Shown here one piece after another: positions 1 to 5,880 of a stretch of 10,502 bases of DNA. A program made the position numbers and the translations under genes. The notes beneath the pieces were generated by a model. It made no database searches. It was not told the origin of the DNA and saw only the letters and a list, made by a program, of their open reading frames with translations. Origin of the DNA: Gammaproteobacteria bacterium (GTDB taxonomy: Bacteria; Pseudomonadota; Gammaproteobacteria; Pseudomonadales; Azotimanducaceae); assembly GCA_027295975.1 (NCBI GenBank), contig JAPUJX010000267.1:1-10502 (forward strand), given 5' to 3'. How positions within the stretch are numbered: position 1 is the stretch's first letter; each line of letters begins with the position of its first letter.

Positions 1-76
1 GACGTGTATCCATTGTTTTAGCCCCCCCCGCGCCATCCCCGGCGCGTCGCCCTCACCTCGCGCAGCAGTGCTCCGC

Positions 77-95
77 GTCACGGCTGTGCCGTGAC
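77..95. repeat. 8-bp perfect inverted repeat with 3-nt loop
   Basis: GTCACGGC (77-84) and GCCGTGAC (88-95) are exact reverse complements separated by TGT. The RNA would form a tight hairpin. No T-run follows directly on either strand, so an intrinsic terminator is not well supported; an operator or an RNA hairpin at the end of an upstream transcript is equally possible. Confidence 0.5.
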
Positions 96-277
96 CGGTT
101 CGGGCCCAGGCCGGCGGTTTCTTTTATGTATAAGAAAATTGCCCGTTTGCCGGTATTCGGGGCGTCTGGAGCGTCACCGTTGGCGAGGTATACAAGGCTG
201 AAAGGTTGACCTAACCTGAATGCTCCCAGAGGTGATAACCATTGGCACAGCGGCCGTCCCGGTGGCTGATCGAGTAA

Positions 278-306
278 TTGAGTCGGTAACATTTCGTGAG
301 TAGATT
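278..306 (+). promoter_or_regulatory. Candidate sigma70-type promoter for the first crotonase
   Basis: TTGAGT (278-283) and TAGATT (301-306) each match the -35 and -10 consensus at four of six positions and are separated by exactly 17 bp. Transcription would start near 313, shortly before the GTG start at 331. This is a match by eye only; such matches arise by chance in kilobase-scale sequence. Confidence 0.3.
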
Positions 307-330
307 GATGGAGCAGCAGGCACGACCACA

Positions 331-1110
331 GTGAAAAATTTCGTGAACATTCTTTACGAAGTTCAAGGCCCGATGGCGCTGGTTACCATCAATCGAGCGG
401 ACAAACACAACGCCATATCTCTCGACACGCTCAGCGAGCTGCAAACGGCGGTCGGCATGGCTGCCGGTGATGAGATTGTTCGGGTCATAACCATCACGGG
501 AGCAGGCGGGAAAGCTTTTGCTTCCGGATCCGATCTAACCGAGGTTTTACACCGGGATTTCGAGAAAGCGCTGGAACCCTTAGTGCAGGGTCTGGCCGAG
601 CAACTCGAACGCACTCCCAAACCGACGATTGCCGCCATTGGGGGAATCTGCATGGGTGGTGGGTTGGAGATAGCGCTTGGTTGCGACCTGCGCATAGCCA
701 CACCGGATTCAAAATTCGCGACGCCGGAAGGCAAGCTGGGAATTATTCCCGGTGGTGGCGCGACGGCCCGCCTGCCGCGCATCGTTGGTCGTGGGTGGGG
801 CATGGAAATGTTGCTCATGGGTAACCCGATCGACGCCGAGCGCGCTTTGCAGATCGGCTTGATCACCCGGGTTGTGGCGTCGGACGAGCTTCTGGCCGAG
901 GCACGTCGGATGGCTGACCATCTGGCAAGTTTTGCTCCGTTCGTACCGAGGACCATGAAGGCCATGGTGCACTCGGGTATGGAGGCAAGCCTGGCAGGGG
1001 CGCTGATGTTGGAGAAATACGCGCAGGGTGCTCTGGTGCAAACCGAAGACAAGGTCGAAGGCATAACGGCCTTTCTCGACAAGCGGGACCCAAAATTCAA
1101 AGGGCGATAG
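331..1110 (+). CDS. Enoyl-CoA hydratase/isomerase family protein (crotonase fold)
   Basis: A 259-residue cytosolic crotonase-superfamily protein, the normal family length, probably catalysing syn-hydration of a trans-2-enoyl-CoA or a related isomerisation. The N-terminal strand carries VTINRADKHNAIS (18-30). The first oxyanion-hole segment is FASGSDL (63-69), and the second, with the active-site helix, is ICMGGGLEIALGCDLR (106-121). Glu113 and Glu133 lie 20 residues apart in GGGLE and TPEGKLG, matching the two catalytic glutamates (Glu144 and Glu164) of rat mitochondrial enoyl-CoA hydratase, so true hydratase activity is plausible. The C-terminus has the usual helical trimerisation region and ends near KFKGR. 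The start is GTG with only a weak purine-rich sequence upstream; an in-frame GTG four codons later is an alternative. It is followed after 110 bp by the HadA/HadB-like pair in the same direction. The acyl substrate cannot be inferred. Confidence 0.9.
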   Translation: MKNFVNILYEVQGPMALVTINRADKHNAISLDTLSELQTAVGMAAGDEIVRVITITGAGGKAFASGSDLTEVLHRDFEKALEPLVQGLAEQLERTPKPTIAAIGGICMGGGLEIALGCDLRIATPDSKFATPEGKLGIIPGGGATARLPRIVGRGWGMEMLLMGNPIDAERALQIGLITRVVASDELLAEARRMADHLASFAPFVPRTMKAMVHSGMEASLAGALMLEKYAQGALVQTEDKVEGITAFLDKRDPKFKGR

Positions 1111-1145
1111 CCAACCTTTTCTGCCCGTTTGCCGGTCACGTCCCC

Positions 1146-1160
1146 CCAAACGCGGTTTGG
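1146..1160. repeat. Small inverted repeat next to a candidate -35 element
   Basis: CCAAAC (1146-1151) and GTTTGG (1155-1160) are perfect reverse complements around GCG. The repeat directly abuts the candidate -35 hexamer at 1161. Its position suggests an operator half-site pair, but the arms are short and no T-run makes it a terminator. Confidence 0.3.
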
Positions 1161-1189
1161 TTGATCCGCTCCAGACCATAGGGGATACT
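1161..1189 (+). promoter_or_regulatory. Candidate promoter for the HadA/HadB-like pair
   Basis: TTGATC (1161-1166) and GATACT (1184-1189) are spaced by 17 bp, with four of six consensus matches each. It would allow the two dehydratase genes to be transcribed independently of the crotonase upstream. Visual match only. Confidence 0.25.
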
Positions 1190-1220
1190 GCTCTTTCGAC
1201 AACGATTAGGGAGAGACTGC

Positions 1221-1721
1221 ATGGCGGCGAACAAGTTTCCCGTGGAGGCGAGTCACATCATGATGTTTGCTCGCTCCGTGGCGGACGACAATCAAATTTA
1301 TTACGACGAAGAATATGCAAAAACAACGGAGCCGGGGACAATTATTGCGCCTCCGACATTTGTCCAGGCCAGCGCTCAATTCGATCCGGATTATTCCCTG
1401 AGGCCCAAAATTGGCGCCCCCTGGTTTGGTTCCGGCGGGGAACCAACCGGTATCAAGCGCGAAAGCTCCGGCGGCGGCGGCGGTGGTGGTGGTGGTGGCG
1501 GACTGCACGCCGAACAACACTACGAGTACCACCGTCATCCGAAACCGGGCGACATATTGACGGGCGAGACCAAACCGGGGAAAACCTGGGAGAAGGAAGG
1601 CAGGCGTTCCGGTAAGTTGGTTTTTTCGGAATCCATCACCGAGTACCGGGATCAGCATGGTGAACTCGTGGTAACTGCGCGCGGCGTTGGGGTTAGAACC
1701 GAACGTCCCGTCGATCAATAG
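1221..1721 (+). CDS. MaoC-type dehydratase N-terminal (FAS1-like, HadA-like) subunit
   Basis: A 166-residue hot-dog-fold protein of the MaoC N-terminal/FAS1-like dehydratase group. Family features include the APPTF segment (43-47), a glycine-rich loop leading into LHAEQHYEYHR (95-105), a PGDILTGET strand (109-117) and a C-terminal VTARGVGVRTERP strand (151-163). It lacks the Asp/His hydratase motif that the next gene carries. By analogy with mycobacterial HadA/HadB it is probably the non-catalytic, acyl-chain-binding partner of a heterodimeric (R)-specific 3-hydroxyacyl thioester dehydratase or enoyl-CoA hydratase. Its length is close to HadA. The start ATG has a strong AGGGAGAG (1208-1215) five bases upstream. 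The stop TAG overlaps the ribosome binding site of the following gene, implying coupled translation. Unusually, residues 84-94 are eleven consecutive glycines encoded by a GGC/GGT repeat. Confidence 0.82.
   Translation: MAANKFPVEASHIMMFARSVADDNQIYYDEEYAKTTEPGTIIAPPTFVQASAQFDPDYSLRPKIGAPWFGSGGEPTGIKRESSGGGGGGGGGGGLHAEQHYEYHRHPKPGDILTGETKPGKTWEKEGRRSGKLVFSESITEYRDQHGELVVTARGVGVRTERPVDQ
1470..1502 (+). repeat. GGN trinucleotide tract encoding eleven glycines
   Basis: Four GGC codons, five GGT codons, one GGC and one GGA follow each other in frame inside the HadA-like gene. Runs of identical triplets can change length by slippage without breaking the frame. In the protein the tract sits in the loop before LHAEQ, a place that is glycine-rich in this family as I recall it, so part of it is normal and the length is what stands out. 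Confidence 0.9.
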
Positions 1722-1728
1722 GAGGAGG
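1721..1728 (+). promoter_or_regulatory. Strong ribosome binding site deciding the HadB-like start
   Basis: GGAGGAGG, beginning at the last base of the upstream stop codon, contains a perfect AGGAGG (1723-1728) six bases before the ATG at 1735. It favours that ATG over an in-frame upstream extension starting at 1687, which would have no such site. Confidence 0.85.
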
Positions 1729-1734
1729 CAACCG

Positions 1735-2157
1735 ATGGCTTTGAAAGCAAGCGAACTCAAAGTTGGCGACACCTACAGCGAATGTCTGGTCGAGGACCTG
1801 AAACGCACGCAGATTGTCCAGTATGCCGGCGCATCGGGCGACTACAACCCGCTTCACACCGACGAGGTTTTTACCACCGAGGTAGCCAAGTACCCTTCCG
1901 TGTTTGCCCACGGGATGCTTTCCATGGGGATGACGGGCCGCATGGTCACCAACTATGTGGGAGATGGACGGCTGAAAAAATTCGGTGTGCGGTTCACCAG
2001 CCAGGTATGGCCTGGCGATACCTTGAATGCGACGGCCACCGTCGAGGAGGTATCCGAGGAAGACGGCGAAACAATCGTTAATCTCAAAGTGGAAACCACC
2101 AATCAGGATGGCACGACGGTTGTTTCGGGTTATGCGTTAGCGAGAGTTGATGCGTAG
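1735..2157 (+). CDS. MaoC-like (R)-specific enoyl-CoA hydratase / HadB-like dehydratase subunit
   Basis: A 140-residue single hot-dog-domain protein, about the length of mycobacterial HadB. The hydratase-2 motif is intact: YAGASGDYNPLHTDE (30-44), with Asp36 and His41 at the catalytic positions and Asn38 between them, followed by FAHGMLSMGM (57-66) and FTSQVWPGDTL (87-97). It would hydrate trans-2-enoyl thioesters to (R)-3-hydroxyacyl thioesters, or run the reverse dehydration, probably as a heterodimer with the HadA-like protein just upstream. Translation is likely coupled, since its Shine-Dalgarno overlaps the upstream stop. A strong hairpin terminator follows 22 bp after the stop codon. 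Whether the substrate is bound to CoA or to ACP cannot be told; the surrounding catabolic acyl-CoA genes favour CoA. Confidence 0.88.
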   Translation: MALKASELKVGDTYSECLVEDLKRTQIVQYAGASGDYNPLHTDEVFTTEVAKYPSVFAHGMLSMGMTGRMVTNYVGDGRLKKFGVRFTSQVWPGDTLNATATVEEVSEEDGETIVNLKVETTNQDGTTVVSGYALARVDA

Positions 2158-2178
2158 CTGATATCGCATCGCGAGAAG

Positions 2179-2202
2179 AAAAGGCCGCGTATGCGGCCTT
2201 TT
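2179..2202. terminator. Bidirectional intrinsic terminator between convergent genes
   Basis: AAAAGGCCGC (2179-2188) and GCGGCCTTTT (2193-2202) form a perfect 10-bp stem with loop GTAT. On the + strand the T-run continues as TTTTCGTTTT; on the minus strand the same stem also ends in four T. It lies between the HadB-like gene and the convergent esterase gene and can serve both. Confidence 0.9.
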
Positions 2203-2223
2203 CGTTTTGGGCAACTACCGTGG

Positions 2224-3147
2224 TCAAGCCAGGGCGTCGCGCACCGCTGTGCAGGCATGTTCGAAACCCGGCCGGCTCGCCTTGAATACGCTCGCGGTGG
2301 CAAAAAAATCGTGTACCAGACCGTCGTAACAGACGGCCTGGGCGTCGCCACCCGCGGCTCGCAGGGTCTCGGCATACAGACTGCCTTCGTCGCGCAAAGG
2401 GTCGAACTCCGCGGTAACGACCAAGGCGGGTGGCAAACCAGCGTGATTTCTTGCAAGTAGCGGGGATGCTGCGGGATCCTTCCGCTGTTCCAGATCGGGA
2501 CAGTAGTGATCCCAGAACCAGATCATCGAATCGGTTTCGAGGAAATAGCCGCTGCCGTTTTCCACATAAGACTGGCGGGTCATGTCGCAGTCGACAACGG
2601 GATAAAGCAGCAACTGAAAATCGATTCGAGGACCGGCTTCGTCTCGAGCTTTCAGGCATACGACCGCCGCCAGGTTTCCCCCCGCGCTTTCCCCGCAAAC
2701 GGCAATCTTGCCATTCCCGTTGAGTTCTGCGGTGTTGTCCGCCACCCACTGAGTAGCGGAATACGCATCGTCCACTGCTGCTGGAAAAATGTGCTCTGGT
2801 GCAAGGCGATAGCCCACCGAAACCACCACACATCGGGCAGTGTTGCAGAAGTCGCGGCAGACCCCGTCGGCGGTATCCAGGTCGCCGATCACCCAGCCTC
2901 CGCCGTGGAAGTTGACCAACACGGGAAACGGTCCCTCACCTGCGGGGTGGTAAATACGCAGTGGTATGTCGCAGCCCTTGCCGGGTATGGAGCGGTCCGT
3001 TACGCCCCCCACCTCGAGTTCCGGGGTTGCCGGACGCATCATGCGATACAGCTCTCGAGCTGCGGATGGGCTCATCTCGGTAATCGGCGGTCCGGGCTCA
3101 TCGGCGAGTTGATCGAGCATGGCTTGATATTCCGGCGCTAACGGCAT
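2224..3147 (-). CDS. Alpha/beta hydrolase, hormone-sensitive-lipase (HSL) family esterase
   Basis: A 307-residue probable carboxylesterase acting on short to medium acyl esters. The HSL-type oxyanion motif HGGG is at 81-84. The nucleophile elbow GESAGG (152-157) holds Ser154, and the rest of the triad is probably Asp249 in EFDPLRD and His279 in GLVHDFF. YRLAPEH (113-119) is also typical of the family. Length and motif order are normal. The ATG at 3147 is preceded by GGGGTGAG (3151-3158 on the plus strand), a usable Shine-Dalgarno; an open frame reaching further upstream would run into the divergent ClpP-like gene and lacks support. No signal peptide is seen, so it is probably cytosolic. It is a single gene, divergent from the ClpP-like gene and ending at the shared terminator. 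The natural substrate is unknown. Confidence 0.9.
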   Translation of the reverse strand: MPLAPEYQAMLDQLADEPGPPITEMSPSAARELYRMMRPATPELEVGGVTDRSIPGKGCDIPLRIYHPAGEGPFPVLVNFHGGGWVIGDLDTADGVCRDFCNTARCVVVSVGYRLAPEHIFPAAVDDAYSATQWVADNTAELNGNGKIAVCGESAGGNLAAVVCLKARDEAGPRIDFQLLLYPVVDCDMTRQSYVENGSGYFLETDSMIWFWDHYCPDLEQRKDPAASPLLARNHAGLPPALVVTAEFDPLRDEGSLYAETLRAAGGDAQAVCYDGLVHDFFATASVFKASRPGFEHACTAVRDALA

Positions 3148-3200
3148 TTTCTCACCCCGTAGTAGAATTGTGGTTGCAAGATTAATGAAAGTGACTATCT

Positions 3201-3204
3201 GGAG
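3201..3204 (+). promoter_or_regulatory. Shine-Dalgarno supporting the ClpP-like start at 3212
   Basis: GGAG lies seven bases before ATG 3212. The in-frame alternatives, GTG 3170 and ATG 3185, have no comparable site. Confidence 0.5.
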
Positions 3205-3211
3205 CAATGAG

Positions 3212-3802
3212 ATGACCAAGTTGGATGGCGTGGAAGAAGCCGTAGAGGCGGCCAAACAGTTTAACTTCCTCGAGAACACGCTACTGAAGAACCGAACGCT
3301 CACCCTGTTCGGTGAAGTAACCCAGGACCTTGCGAAACGTACGGCTGAGAAGCTCCTTACCCTCGCTTACGAATCCGATGATCCAATCACGTTGTACATC
3401 AGCTCGCCGGGCGGACACGTGGAATCCGGCGATACGATTTTCGACATGGTTCGTTACATCAAGCCGATCGTACGCACCGTGGGCACCGGTTGGGTGGGTA
3501 GCATCGCCACCCACATCTACCTGGCTCCAGAGCTGGAAAATCGGTTCTGTTTGCCCAATACCCGGTTTTTGATTCATCAACCGGCGGGTGGCATGGGGGG
3601 AGATGCATCGGATATCGAGATCCATGCCAGGGAAATCCTCAAAACCCGGGAGCGTATCAACGGCATCATCGCCAGCCAGACCGGACAGCCTCTGGATCGT
3701 GTGGAAGCCGATACCGACCGCGATTACTGGATGAGTGCCGAGGAGTCGGTTGAATATGGCATCGTCGGCAAGATCATCGACTCCATCGGCGACATCGAAT
3801 AA
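3212..3802 (+). CDS. ClpP-family serine protease, non-canonical paralogue (ClpP2-like)
   Basis: A 196-residue Clp proteolytic-subunit homologue, a cytosolic barrel-forming serine peptidase. The triad is complete and falls at Ser97 (in VGSIATH), His122 (in IHQPAGG) and Asp171 (in DRDYWMS), and the oxyanion strand SSPGGHVESG (64-73) and handle helix IEIHAREIL (135-143) are conserved. Two departures from housekeeping ClpP are visible. The nucleophile strand reads TGWVGSIATH rather than a QAASMGA-type sequence. The N-terminus (MTKLDGVEEAVEAAKQFNF) lacks the usual axial-loop segment of the type PMVIEQT...GERAYDI. It resembles, from memory, the ClpP2 paralogue of Pseudomonas aeruginosa. No Clp ATPase gene is adjacent, so it would borrow ClpX/ClpA, partner the main ClpP, or act alone. 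Start 3212 is chosen for its ribosome binding site; GTG 3170 would add 14 residues. It is immediately followed by an alpha/beta hydrolase gene. Confidence 0.85.
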   Translation: MTKLDGVEEAVEAAKQFNFLENTLLKNRTLTLFGEVTQDLAKRTAEKLLTLAYESDDPITLYISSPGGHVESGDTIFDMVRYIKPIVRTVGTGWVGSIATHIYLAPELENRFCLPNTRFLIHQPAGGMGGDASDIEIHAREILKTRERINGIIASQTGQPLDRVEADTDRDYWMSAEESVEYGIVGKIIDSIGDIE

Positions 3803-4468
3803 TTGAAAAACCGATCCGTGCTCAGGGTGCCGGGTCCGGAAGGTGCGTTGAGCGGGGAGTTGCTGCTGCCGGTTGATGCCCTGGCACTCGTGGTGTTGGC
3901 CCATGGTGCCGGAGCCGGCTACCGTCATGGGAACATGGAGAACATCGCGGCAGCTTTTGCGGCTGACAATCTGGCCACGCTGAGATTCAATTTCCCCTTC
4001 ATGGAAGCGGAAAAACGGCGCGTAGACTCCAGAAAGGTGTCCATTGACGCGATTGCGGCTGCGCTGGAAACTGCGCGCGGCAAAACCCAATTGCCGGTGT
4101 TTCTCGGTGGCCACAGTTTCGGCGGCCGTATGGCATCACATGCGGTACACGAGCTTGGGCTGGACGTACGTGGACTTGTGTTCTGTTCATTCCCCTTACA
4201 TCCACCGAAGAAACCTTCAGTGGAGCGCGCGGCACATCTTGCAGCAGTCCGGCTGCCGATGTTGTTTTTGAGCGGTACGCGCGATGCGCTGGCGGAGCGG
4301 GTATTAATGGAACAGGTGGTGGCATCACTGCAATGGGCAGAGCTCCACTGGTTGGATACGGCGGATCATTCCTACAAGATATTAAAACGCCAGCGCACCG
4401 GGTCTGCGGACGTTTTTGCGGAACTGGCGGGCGTGGCGGCGCGATTTGTCGATCGGGTTCTCGACTGA
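3803..4468 (+). CDS. Alpha/beta hydrolase, KANL3/Tex30-like family
   Basis: A 221-residue small alpha/beta hydrolase without a cap domain. It carries an HGAGAG oxyanion loop (34-39), the nucleophile elbow GHSFGG with Ser105, a probable acid at Asp161 in SGTRDAL and His189 in TADHSYK. The family contains uncharacterised bacterial hydrolases related to eukaryotic KANL3 and Tex30; hydrolysis of an ester or thioester is likely but the substrate is unknown. The start is TTG directly abutting the TAA of the ClpP-like gene, with no clear Shine-Dalgarno, so translation probably depends on ribosomes terminating on the upstream gene. GTG 3818 is an alternative start, also without a clear site. It ends 20 bp from the convergent secreted-protein gene, with no recognisable terminator hairpin in the gap. 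Confidence 0.82.
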   Translation: MKNRSVLRVPGPEGALSGELLLPVDALALVVLAHGAGAGYRHGNMENIAAAFAADNLATLRFNFPFMEAEKRRVDSRKVSIDAIAAALETARGKTQLPVFLGGHSFGGRMASHAVHELGLDVRGLVFCSFPLHPPKKPSVERAAHLAAVRLPMLFLSGTRDALAERVLMEQVVASLQWAELHWLDTADHSYKILKRQRTGSADVFAELAGVAARFVDRVLD

Positions 4469-4488
4469 TTCGAGCAAAACCCCACTCT

Positions 4489-5034
4489 TCATCTCTGCCA
4501 GGCGGTCGCTTCCAGATAAGACACGGGCACCCAGGTTTTACCCTCGTCGAACGTCCACTCCTGGCGCCATCTGAACCCTTCGGAAGTCATTTCATAAAAA
4601 ATGTTCCGGCGGGGAGGGGTCCTACCCACCGAGTTCATGATGATCTGATCAATGCTGGAAGTTGCGGTAAACGACCGGACCAGCTGGTTCGTCGAGTCGA
4701 TCCAGGCCATCTCCCATCGCCTTTCGGTGTTGTTGAAAATGCGGATGTTGGTGCCGTAAGTGCGAGTTGCCTCTGCAACCGCAATGTGAGGGGCGGGTGA
4801 GGTCCAGTCGTCCTGGATACCATGATCGTTGAGGATTCCGTAGAAGGTCCACAGCGCCGGGTGGGGATTTTCTTTCCAAGTTTGCCCATCCGGGCTGAGT
4901 GAACGACCGCTGACCAGCCAGCTGCCGAGTAGTGGCGCGAAGTGCTCGGTTTCCGGTGGGGGAGAGGGCGGGCGCGGCGCGGCGTGGCTGGAAACCGCGC
5001 AAAACAGGAATACCAGCACAATGAGTGGTTTCAT
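4489..5034 (-). CDS. Small secreted or periplasmic protein of unknown function
   Basis: A 181-residue protein with a classical signal peptide: a Lys at position 2, a hydrophobic core (IVLVFLFCAV, 5-14) and a probable cleavage after SHA (16-18). No lipobox is evident. A proline-rich linker (PRPPSPPPETE, 20-30) precedes a domain rich in predicted beta strands and aromatic residues. It opens with LLGSWLVSGRSLSPDGQTW (35-53), a G-x-W start reminiscent of lipocalin-like or DUF1579-like beta-barrels, which I offer only as a resemblance. I do not recognise the family. Its start codon overlaps the stop of the crotonase upstream by one base, and a strong GGAGGT precedes it, so the two are co-translated although one is cytosolic and the other exported. 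Confidence 0.75.
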   Translation of the reverse strand: MKPLIVLVFLFCAVSSHAAPRPPSPPPETEHFAPLLGSWLVSGRSLSPDGQTWKENPHPALWTFYGILNDHGIQDDWTSPAPHIAVAEATRTYGTNIRIFNNTERRWEMAWIDSTNQLVRSFTATSSIDQIIMNSVGRTPPRRNIFYEMTSEGFRWRQEWTFDEGKTWVPVSYLEATAWQR

Positions 5035-5774
5035 CAGGCACCTCCGAACTGTTTCAGCCTTTCTTCGAGATCGGGCCCGCGGCCGGGGCTGTTGGTTCTT
5101 TCGAACTCGAGGCCTTCGGCGAGGGTGTAGTTCAGACCCCGGTTTACGAGCATTTTATCCGCGCGCAGGGTAAACCAGGAGTTTTCGAGAAACGTGCGAG
5201 CCATGGCTATGGTGGAGTCCATGAGCGTGTCATCGGGAACACAGCGGTTTGCAAGCCCAATGGCGGCTGCCTCCTCACCGCTCACGACACGTCCGCTGAA
5301 CATGAGTTCACGGGCTTTGAGCAAACCAACGCGGCGGGGTAGCCGTTGGCTCATGCCCCATGTGGGCGACATCCCCCACTTGCCGTGGGTGTCCGCAAAT
5401 TTTGCGTTTTCGGCCGCGATCAACAGGTCGCATGCCAGCGCAAGCTCCAGAGAGCCGGTGTAACAGTGTCCCTGCACCGCCGCGATCACCGGCTGTGGAA
5501 GTTGCTCGATGGCCTCCAGGGTTTGTGCCTGGAAGTGTCTGCTCGGCGCCGCTTCACCGGCCTGGATGGCTTTCAGATCGTTGCCCGCGGAAAATGAACG
5601 GCCTTTCCCGCAGAGAATCACGCATCCCACCTCCTCGGTACGATTCGAGATATCGTCCAGGTGATTGCGTAGTTCGACGAACAGGCCTGGATTCAGAGCA
5701 TTCAGAACGTCGGGACGATTGAGGGTCAATATCGCCAGACCGTCGACGTCTTTGCGCAGCACAAGAGGTTCCAT
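5034..5774 (-). CDS. Enoyl-CoA hydratase/isomerase family protein (crotonase fold, divergent active site)
   Basis: A 246-residue crotonase-superfamily protein. The first oxyanion segment is FSAGNDLKAI (61-70) and the second is GHCYTGSLELALACDLLIA (102-120). Glu110 matches the first catalytic glutamate of enoyl-CoA hydratase, but the second position, 20 residues on, is His130 in ADTHGKWG, so classical two-glutamate hydration is doubtful. An isomerase, hydrolase or lyase role on an acyl-CoA is possible. ATG 5774 is preferred because GGGGAG lies nine bases upstream and the protein then starts at the family's usual point; ATG 5810 and a frame open to 5957 would add atypical sequence. It is the first gene of a minus-strand pair with the secreted protein, and divergent from the monooxygenase-like gene across a repeat-bearing intergenic region. 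Confidence 0.85.
   Translation of the reverse strand: MEPLVLRKDVDGLAILTLNRPDVLNALNPGLFVELRNHLDDISNRTEEVGCVILCGKGRSFSAGNDLKAIQAGEAAPSRHFQAQTLEAIEQLPQPVIAAVQGHCYTGSLELALACDLLIAAENAKFADTHGKWGMSPTWGMSQRLPRRVGLLKARELMFSGRVVSGEEAAAIGLANRCVPDDTLMDSTIAMARTFLENSWFTLRADKMLVNRGLNYTLAEGLEFERTNSPGRGPDLEERLKQFGGA
5040..5045 (-). promoter_or_regulatory. Ribosome binding site of the secreted protein inside the crotonase gene
   Basis: GGAGGT on the minus strand lies five bases before ATG 5034, within the last codons of the upstream crotonase. Together with the TGATG stop-start overlap it supports both the chosen start and coupled translation. Confidence 0.85.
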
Positions 5775-5825
5775 CTCCCTAAGCTCCCCATCAGTTGACG
5801 TTCTGATCATAATGTAAAGCTGCGC

Positions 5826-5854
5826 TTCATACACCGTGGCAACCAGTGCTTCAA
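5826..5854 (-). promoter_or_regulatory. Candidate promoter for the crotonase/secreted-protein pair
   Basis: On the minus strand TTGAAG (5854-5849) and TATGAA (5831-5826) are 17 bp apart, each with four of six consensus matches. Transcription would start near 5819, 45 bases before the chosen start codon at 5774. Visual match only. Confidence 0.3.
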
Positions 5855-5880
5855 CGACCTGGTCTGGTTGTTGCCAGTAG

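Larger units (their letters stand above)
1..330. other. Intergenic region upstream of the first crotonase gene
   Basis: I see no convincing gene here. In the first forward frame a stop (TAG at 19-21) could end a gene entering from the left, but six codons are too few to identify it. The stretch holds a run of eight C (22-29), a 6-bp inverted repeat CGCGCC/GGCGCG around a 6-nt loop (29-46), an 8-bp perfect inverted repeat (77-95), and the first copy of a 15-bp direct repeat (140-154) that recurs after the next gene. Near the right end is a candidate sigma70 promoter (278-306). Open frames on the minus strand here show no recognisable domain and no good ribosome binding site. Confidence 0.6.

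Noticed and set aside
29..46. CGCGCC/GGCGCG hairpin next to a C-run as a terminator
   Set aside because: The stem is only 6 bp and neither strand shows a following T-run.
53..292. Minus-strand open frame (79 codons) in the left intergenic region
   Set aside because: No ribosome binding site, no domain, and it runs through inverted repeats; nothing supports translation.
308..334. Eight-codon frame starting at ATG 308 and ending in a TGA that overlaps the GTG start of the crotonase
   Set aside because: The overlap suggests a leader peptide, but the Shine-Dalgarno is weak and the best candidate promoter would start transcription after this ATG.
363..1202. Long minus-strand open frame (279 codons) opposite the first crotonase
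   Set aside because: It is antisense to a clear crotonase gene, shows no domain, and its composition is that of a shadow frame in GC-rich coding DNA.
2506..3141. Plus-strand open frame (211 codons) opposite the HSL-family esterase
   Set aside because: Shadow of the esterase gene, whose HGGG and GESAGG motifs are on the minus strand.
3281..4114. Minus-strand open frame (277 codons) across the ClpP-like gene and the next hydrolase
   Set aside because: It spans two genuine plus-strand genes with intact catalytic motifs and has no domain of its own.
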